From NCBI GenBank assembly GCA_023426145.1, contig JAFABG010000037.1, positions 6,403-70,402 on the forward strand: 64,000 bases of DNA. Direction: 5' to 3'. This DNA is from Bacteroidota bacterium. Its GTDB lineage: Bacteria > Bacteroidota > Bacteroidia > Bacteroidales > Bacteroidaceae. The notes under the pieces are model-generated. The model worked only from the letters and a program-made list of their open reading frames with translations, was not told the DNA's origin and did no database searches. Made by a program: the position numbers and the translations under genes. Below are positions 60,911 through 64,000 of this stretch, one piece after another; the stretch's first letter is position 1; every line of letters starts with the position of its first letter.

Positions 60911-61302
60911 TTTTTTAGGCTATCAAGAATCTCTTTTTGTCTGTCTAACAGCTTTTCAAACAGCTCAAAAGCCTGTTCAGCAGGAAAATTGTTAAAAGTT
61001 TGGTTGGTACATGTATTACTAACTGCATTTTTAACGCCACAATTTTCATAAAAGTTATTTGTGTTGCATAAGATCACTTGTTCGTTATATTCTTTTAATC
61101 CATCAATAGTGACTCCTAGTGCAGTAGCAATTTTTTCCAACCGTTCGTCTTCAATGTTTTCGCTTTGTTCCATTTTCGAAACAGCTTGCTTTGTTATACC
61201 TAGCAGTTCACCGAGCTCTGCTTGGCTCAGGCCACGTAGTTTACGCACTCGTTCTATTTTTCTTCCAAGGTGATTGGCTTTGATAGTGTTATTTATTTCC
61301 AT
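60898..61302 (-). CDS. XRE-family regulator B, possibly frameshifted
   Basis: A 134-residue protein with a helix-turn-helix (LRGLSQAELGELLGITKQAVSKMEQSENIEDERLEKIATALGVTIDGL) and a helical C-terminus (AFELFEKLLDRQKEILDSLKK). It is paralogous to the gene 31 nt upstream and probably cotranscribed with it. Its last sense codons include a run of seven A, and the next frame carries 57 more plausible codons, so the annotated end may be an artefact of an A7 slip or a programmed site. Confidence 0.82.
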   Translation of the reverse strand: MEINNTIKANHLGRKIERVRKLRGLSQAELGELLGITKQAVSKMEQSENIEDERLEKIATALGVTIDGLKEYNEQVILCNTNNFYENCGVKNAVSNTCTNQTFNNFPAEQAFELFEKLLDRQKEILDSLKKENL

Positions 61303-61333
61303 TTTATTGAATATCAGTTTTATGGTCTGTTTG

Positions 61334-61738
61334 TTAGAGGCTATTTTTTGATTTTTTTAAGAGCTCAATCTTTTCTTGTTCACTTTTCAATAAACGTTCA
61401 TACAGTTCAATAATTTTTTCAACCGGATTAATTTGTTGGACAATGGTTGTTCCGTCAGAAATAGTTGCATCTTTATAATTATAGCTATTGATATTATAAA
61501 TCGCTTTTTCTGCATCAAAGTCTTTTATAACCTCAGTAGAGACCCCTAATACTTCAGCGATCTTTGTTAAAAGTCCTTCTTCTATTTCATCTTGTTTCTC
61601 TATTTTTGAAATAGCTTGTTGATTAAGACCAAGATCTGCTGCTAAAGCTTCTTGCTTCATTCCCAAATATACACGGATTCTTTGCAGATTATGCCCTACG
61701 TGCCTCTGACTCTGCCTTCCTTTTATTTCGACATCCAT
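61334..61738 (-). CDS. XRE-family regulator A
   Basis: A 134-residue paralog of regulator B. Its helix-turn-helix is MKQEALAADLGLNQQAISKIEKQDEIEEGLLTKIAEVLGVSTEVI, followed by a middle segment with SYNYKDATISDGTTIVQQ and the coiled-coil tail EKIIELYERLLKSEQEKIELL. It is first in the operon. A good promoter and an ATACGTAT palindrome before the ATG suggest autoregulation. It probably controls the accessory genes on this strand. Confidence 0.85.
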   Translation of the reverse strand: MDVEIKGRQSQRHVGHNLQRIRVYLGMKQEALAADLGLNQQAISKIEKQDEIEEGLLTKIAEVLGVSTEVIKDFDAEKAIYNINSYNYKDATISDGTTIVQQINPVEKIIELYERLLKSEQEKIELLKKSKNSL

Positions 61739-61769
61739 ATGCTTGTTTCTTTTAGTAAATACGTATAGG

Positions 61770-61799
61770 CAAAGATAATAAGAAACAATTTAATACAAA
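61770..61799 (-). promoter_or_regulatory. Promoter of the XRE pair
   Basis: On the minus strand TTTG (61796-61799), 18 nt, TATCTTTG (61770-61777). An 8-bp palindrome ATACGTAT lies between the -7 element and the ATG. Confidence 0.6.
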
Positions 61800-61821
61800 T
61801 TAAAGTTAGCTTTATTTTTCG

Positions 61822-61968
61822 ATGTGTGGTTTATTGGATTATTACTTTGCAGTTTGTAGGATAAGCCCTTCAGTAGATCCTTTGGATGCAATCCTGATAG
61901 AGGATATTGCTGATCTTCCTAATAGAACTTTAGCTTACAAACTCATGGATTTTCTAGTTGTTATTTAG
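61822..61968 (+). CDS. Small open frame of doubtful status
   Basis: A 48-codon frame from ATG 61822 to TAG 61968, in an otherwise empty 215-bp gap. It contains SPSVDPLDAILIEDIADLPN, which has a protein-like composition and could be the tail of a lost gene. It overlaps the end of the minus-strand GIY-YIG gene by 15 nt. No family was recognised and no promoter was seen. Confidence 0.25.
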   Translation: MCGLLDYYFAVCRISPSVDPLDAILIEDIADLPNRTLAYKLMDFLVVI

Positions 61969-62805
61969 ACCAAAAGCTAAAGTTCCGAGCTTTTTCTTGT
62001 AGCATGTTTCAATATTTATAGCTTCATAGCTACTGATTGTAATGGATAATGTCTCAAGTATAGACCAAGAAAAATTATTAGGGTAGTTGTTGTCTTGATC
62101 ATATAATTTTTTCAGGGTAACATTGTTCCCGTGTCCTCCTGTTTGCGCATATTCTTTCCATCTATCCCAAATTCCTTCTTTCCCATATGTTGAGCCTATA
62201 TAATTCTTCCCGGTCTTTCTATCTGTTATTATATATACACAATTTACTGCGGAAAGCATTTTCTTCCATTCAGGATATTCTTTTTCCAATATTATATTTT
62301 TTAGCTGATTGAGGGTTAGAATTATTTTTTCATATCCTGGGAAAATATGATCAAATCCTGCAGTGATCTCAATAATATCTTTGTCATTTTTATCGTTAAG
62401 CCATTGATGCCAAGATATGGCTGAAGGTCCCCAGTCTATAATGATACGTTCTTTTAGTTCATCGAAGCCTTCAACTTCAGTCATTTTATAGCAAAATTTG
62501 TCTGTGTTACGTTCGTTATCGGGACCTTCAATTTTGTAAATGCCGATAAAGCGCGCAATAGTGCCATTTTCTCCAATAAAAGAAATAATGTAATCCACAT
62601 TCTTGAACACATCTCTATGTTGTTCACTTTGATATGCAATGAATTTATCTTTATCATTTCTGTACCAATCGTACGGATTCCCTTCTATTTCTACCCCATT
62701 TACAAGTTGTTTCTGACGTGCGTCCTTATGTCGTACTAACTTGATTCTTTTATTTGTATCTAACCCTCTAAGTTTTAATAGTTCTCCAATTTTGATGATT
62801 CCCAT
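61954..62805 (-). CDS. GIY-YIG nuclease with unknown N-terminal domain
   Basis: A 283-residue protein. Residues about 186-283 form a GIY-YIG nuclease: Val190-Tyr191-Ile192 for GIY, Tyr202-Ile203-Gly204 for YIG, Arg215 in GIWDRWKEYA, Glu266 in INIETCYKKK and a terminal Asn. The first 180 residues are unrecognised and include SFIGENGTIARFIGIYKIEG and IIDWGPSAISWHQWL, perhaps a DNA- or base-recognition fold. Lying beside a recombinase in accessory DNA, it could be a stand-alone restriction-type defence enzyme. A TATATTTG -7 element is at 62868-62875. Confidence 0.78.
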   Translation of the reverse strand: MGIIKIGELLKLRGLDTNKRIKLVRHKDARQKQLVNGVEIEGNPYDWYRNDKDKFIAYQSEQHRDVFKNVDYIISFIGENGTIARFIGIYKIEGPDNERNTDKFCYKMTEVEGFDELKERIIIDWGPSAISWHQWLNDKNDKDIIEITAGFDHIFPGYEKIILTLNQLKNIILEKEYPEWKKMLSAVNCVYIITDRKTGKNYIGSTYGKEGIWDRWKEYAQTGGHGNNVTLKKLYDQDNNYPNNFSWSILETLSITISSYEAINIETCYKKKLGTLAFGLNNN

Positions 62806-62890
62806 GGCTATTTAGTATTAAGATTATAAATTCAAATTGTGTAATCTTGTTGAAACCGATTAAAGTACAAATATATAAAAGAAGAGTGAA

Positions 62891-62923
62891 TAGCGGGAAA
62901 AAGAGAATAGCTTTTTCCCGCTA
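62891..62923 (-). terminator. Terminator of the recombinase gene
   Basis: TAGCGGGAAAAAG (62891-62903) and CTTTTTCCCGCTA (62911-62923) form a perfect 13-bp stem with a 7-nt loop, 7 nt beyond the recombinase stop. It could act on either strand. Confidence 0.7.
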
Positions 62924-62929
62924 CATTAA

Positions 62930-63856
62930 TTATTTTAATCCTTTAAACATCCTGTCTATACATTTTTTCTTTTGTTCCATATTTGGGTGAACATATAGAT
63001 CAAGTGTTGTGCTGATATTAGAATGTCCTAAAATGACACTTACTGTTTTGTAGTCACAATTACTTTCTATGCAACGTGTTGCAAAACTATGCCTAAGGCC
63101 ATGAAACTTAAGTTCCGGGATCTTTAAATCTTTCATTAGTCTTTTGTAATAATTGCGATATGTTCTAGGTTCTGAGGGCTTTTCTTCATTTGTAAGAATA
63201 TAATAATTACCGTTCACTATTTTTTTTAATGGCCTTAAAATTCTGATTAATTCTTTTGTAATTGGGATCTCGCGAATGGAGTTTTTTGTTTTTGGAGTAT
63301 TGATAATAAGTTCTGTATGTCTTTTATCTCCGTCGATGATATAGATACGTTCAATTGTTCTTTTAATAGAAATTATACCTAATTCAATGTTTATATCATC
63401 CCAAGTTAAGGCACATACTTCTCCTATTCGTAGTCCTGTGCTTAGGCAAATATAAATTCCTAAATTCTTGAATGTGAAATGTTCTTGGATAAAACTCATG
63501 ATTTTTTTTTGATGTGTGATACTAAGAACCTCTAAATGTTGTTTCTCATTTTCTGTTGGAAATCTGATTTCCCATTCTTTGTAATCTAAGAATCCATGTT
63601 TTACTCCGAATTTTAATATCATTTTTAATACAATCAAAATGTCTTTAATTGATTTTTGGCTTAGTCCGTTATTAATCTTCTGAAGAGCGAATTCTTGTAC
63701 TTTATCTTCTTCTAATTCATACATTTCTCCAAATGTTGGATAAATGTGATTTTCAAGAATTAGTACGTACGCTGCAAATGTAGATTGTTTCACATATTGC
63801 TTTTTGTCCTCTTTCCAAAGTTTAGAAATTTCTTTGATAGTTTTCTTTTGATTCAT
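62930..63856 (-). CDS. Tyrosine recombinase, Bacteroides invertase-like
   Basis: A 308-residue recombinase. It has an N-terminal core-binding (SAM-like) domain (about 5-100) and a catalytic domain with Arg143 (STGLRIGEVCALTW), Lys in NTPKTKNS, His252-Arg255 (FHGLRHSFATRC), His278 (LGHSNISTT) and the nucleophile Tyr288 (LDLYVHP). The sequence closely resembles recombinases found beside invertible hsdS or surface-gene loci in Bacteroides, as I remember them. It may invert a nearby segment rather than integrate an element. Its substrate sites are probably to the right, off the window. Confidence 0.88.
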   Translation of the reverse strand: MNQKKTIKEISKLWKEDKKQYVKQSTFAAYVLILENHIYPTFGEMYELEEDKVQEFALQKINNGLSQKSIKDILIVLKMILKFGVKHGFLDYKEWEIRFPTENEKQHLEVLSITHQKKIMSFIQEHFTFKNLGIYICLSTGLRIGEVCALTWDDINIELGIISIKRTIERIYIIDGDKRHTELIINTPKTKNSIREIPITKELIRILRPLKKIVNGNYYILTNEEKPSEPRTYRNYYKRLMKDLKIPELKFHGLRHSFATRCIESNCDYKTVSVILGHSNISTTLDLYVHPNMEQKKKCIDRMFKGLK

Positions 63857-63880
63857 TCTTTTTTATTTATTAACATTAGT

Positions 63881-63899
63881 GTCCCGTTAAAATCGGGAC
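63881..63899. repeat. Short inverted repeat before the recombinase gene
   Basis: GTCCCG (63881-63886) and CGGGAC (63894-63899) with a 7-nt loop lie between a partial gene and the recombinase. There is no T-run, so it may be a weak terminator or part of a recombination site. Confidence 0.5.
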
Positions 63900-63909
63900 G
63901 AATTAATAA

Positions 63910-64000
63910 TTAATCAAACCATCCCGGAAAAAAGGGATTAAGTTGCTCTTTGACTTCATTGAAATTAGTCTTATTGAACAGATCTTGTAAAGGTGTTTTA
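63910..64000 (-). CDS. C-terminal fragment of an unknown protein
   Basis: The last 29 codons of a minus-strand gene that continues off the right edge. They end with NEVKEQLNPFFPGWFD and stop at TAA 63910-63912. It is the gene upstream of the recombinase in the same direction and may share its operon. The fragment is too short to name a family. Confidence 0.6.
   Translation of the reverse strand, partial: KTPLQDLFNKTNFNEVKEQLNPFFPGWFD

Overview
The window looks like a chromosomal segment of a Bacteroidales bacterium, most likely Bacteroides or a close relative. The evidence is the repeated Bacteroidetes promoter signature (-33 TTTG or TTGG, about 19 nt, then -7 TAnnTTTG) in front of many genes, and families typical of that order: a DUF5106-type thioredoxin lipoprotein, a DUF4421-type outer-membrane protein, an HYC_CC_PP-type protein, a BT4734/VirE-type primase-helicase, a CblA/CepA-like class A beta-lactamase and a Bacteroides-type tyrosine recombinase. 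No rRNA or tRNA gene was recognised.

Layout. 1-2056: the N-terminal part of a BtuB-like TonB receptor behind a cobalamin riboswitch, then a thioredoxin-fold lipoprotein. 2132-4722: a PhoR/PhoB-like two-component pair with phased TGTTAC repeats upstream of its own promoter. 4859-18070: mostly housekeeping genes (transglutaminase-like protein, Uup-type ABC-F ATPase, PHP phosphatase, aminotransferase, LolC/E-like permease, ATP-grasp ligase, acetyltransferase, glycosyltransferase, AI-2E-type permease), with a 22-bp-period array of palindromes at 8830-8911. 18155-26858: an NtrC/NtrY-like pair diverging from a four-gene MacAB/TolC-like efflux operon that has a clear sigma-54 promoter and three upstream activator-like palindromes. 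26961-43042: mixed metabolism, a possible small RNA, a TIGR01777-lipocalin fusion, TrkH, an RluA-type enzyme, a beta-lactamase and an ORP-like cluster (two ferredoxin-MinD ATPases, two NifX/ORP-fold proteins, a DUF134 regulator with an operator inside its promoter). 43246-50545: a copper/silver-type RND efflux module.

50789-57077 is a four-gene SMC-like operon read as JetABCD (MksFEBG), a Wadjet-type anti-plasmid system in a divergent form with a short JetD. Immediately beyond it are the wreck of an acetyltransferase gene, a XRE regulator with an apparently leaderless promoter, a second 22-bp-period palindrome array, and a VirE/VapE primase-helicase gene bracketed by iteron-like GGTGACAGCA repeats. 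The window ends in accessory DNA: a DUF6078-like gene, two paralogous XRE regulators (one with a coding extension reachable by a -1 shift on an A7 run), a GIY-YIG nuclease with an unrecognised N-terminal domain, a tyrosine recombinase like those beside invertible Bacteroides loci, and the last 29 codons of another gene.

The best candidates for new biology are the pair of 22-bp-period palindrome arrays, the VirE cassette with its flanking repeats, the A7 frameshift regulator, and the divergent Wadjet operon with its accessory neighbourhood. All assignments come from reading the sequence; family names are from memory of motifs and were not searched.
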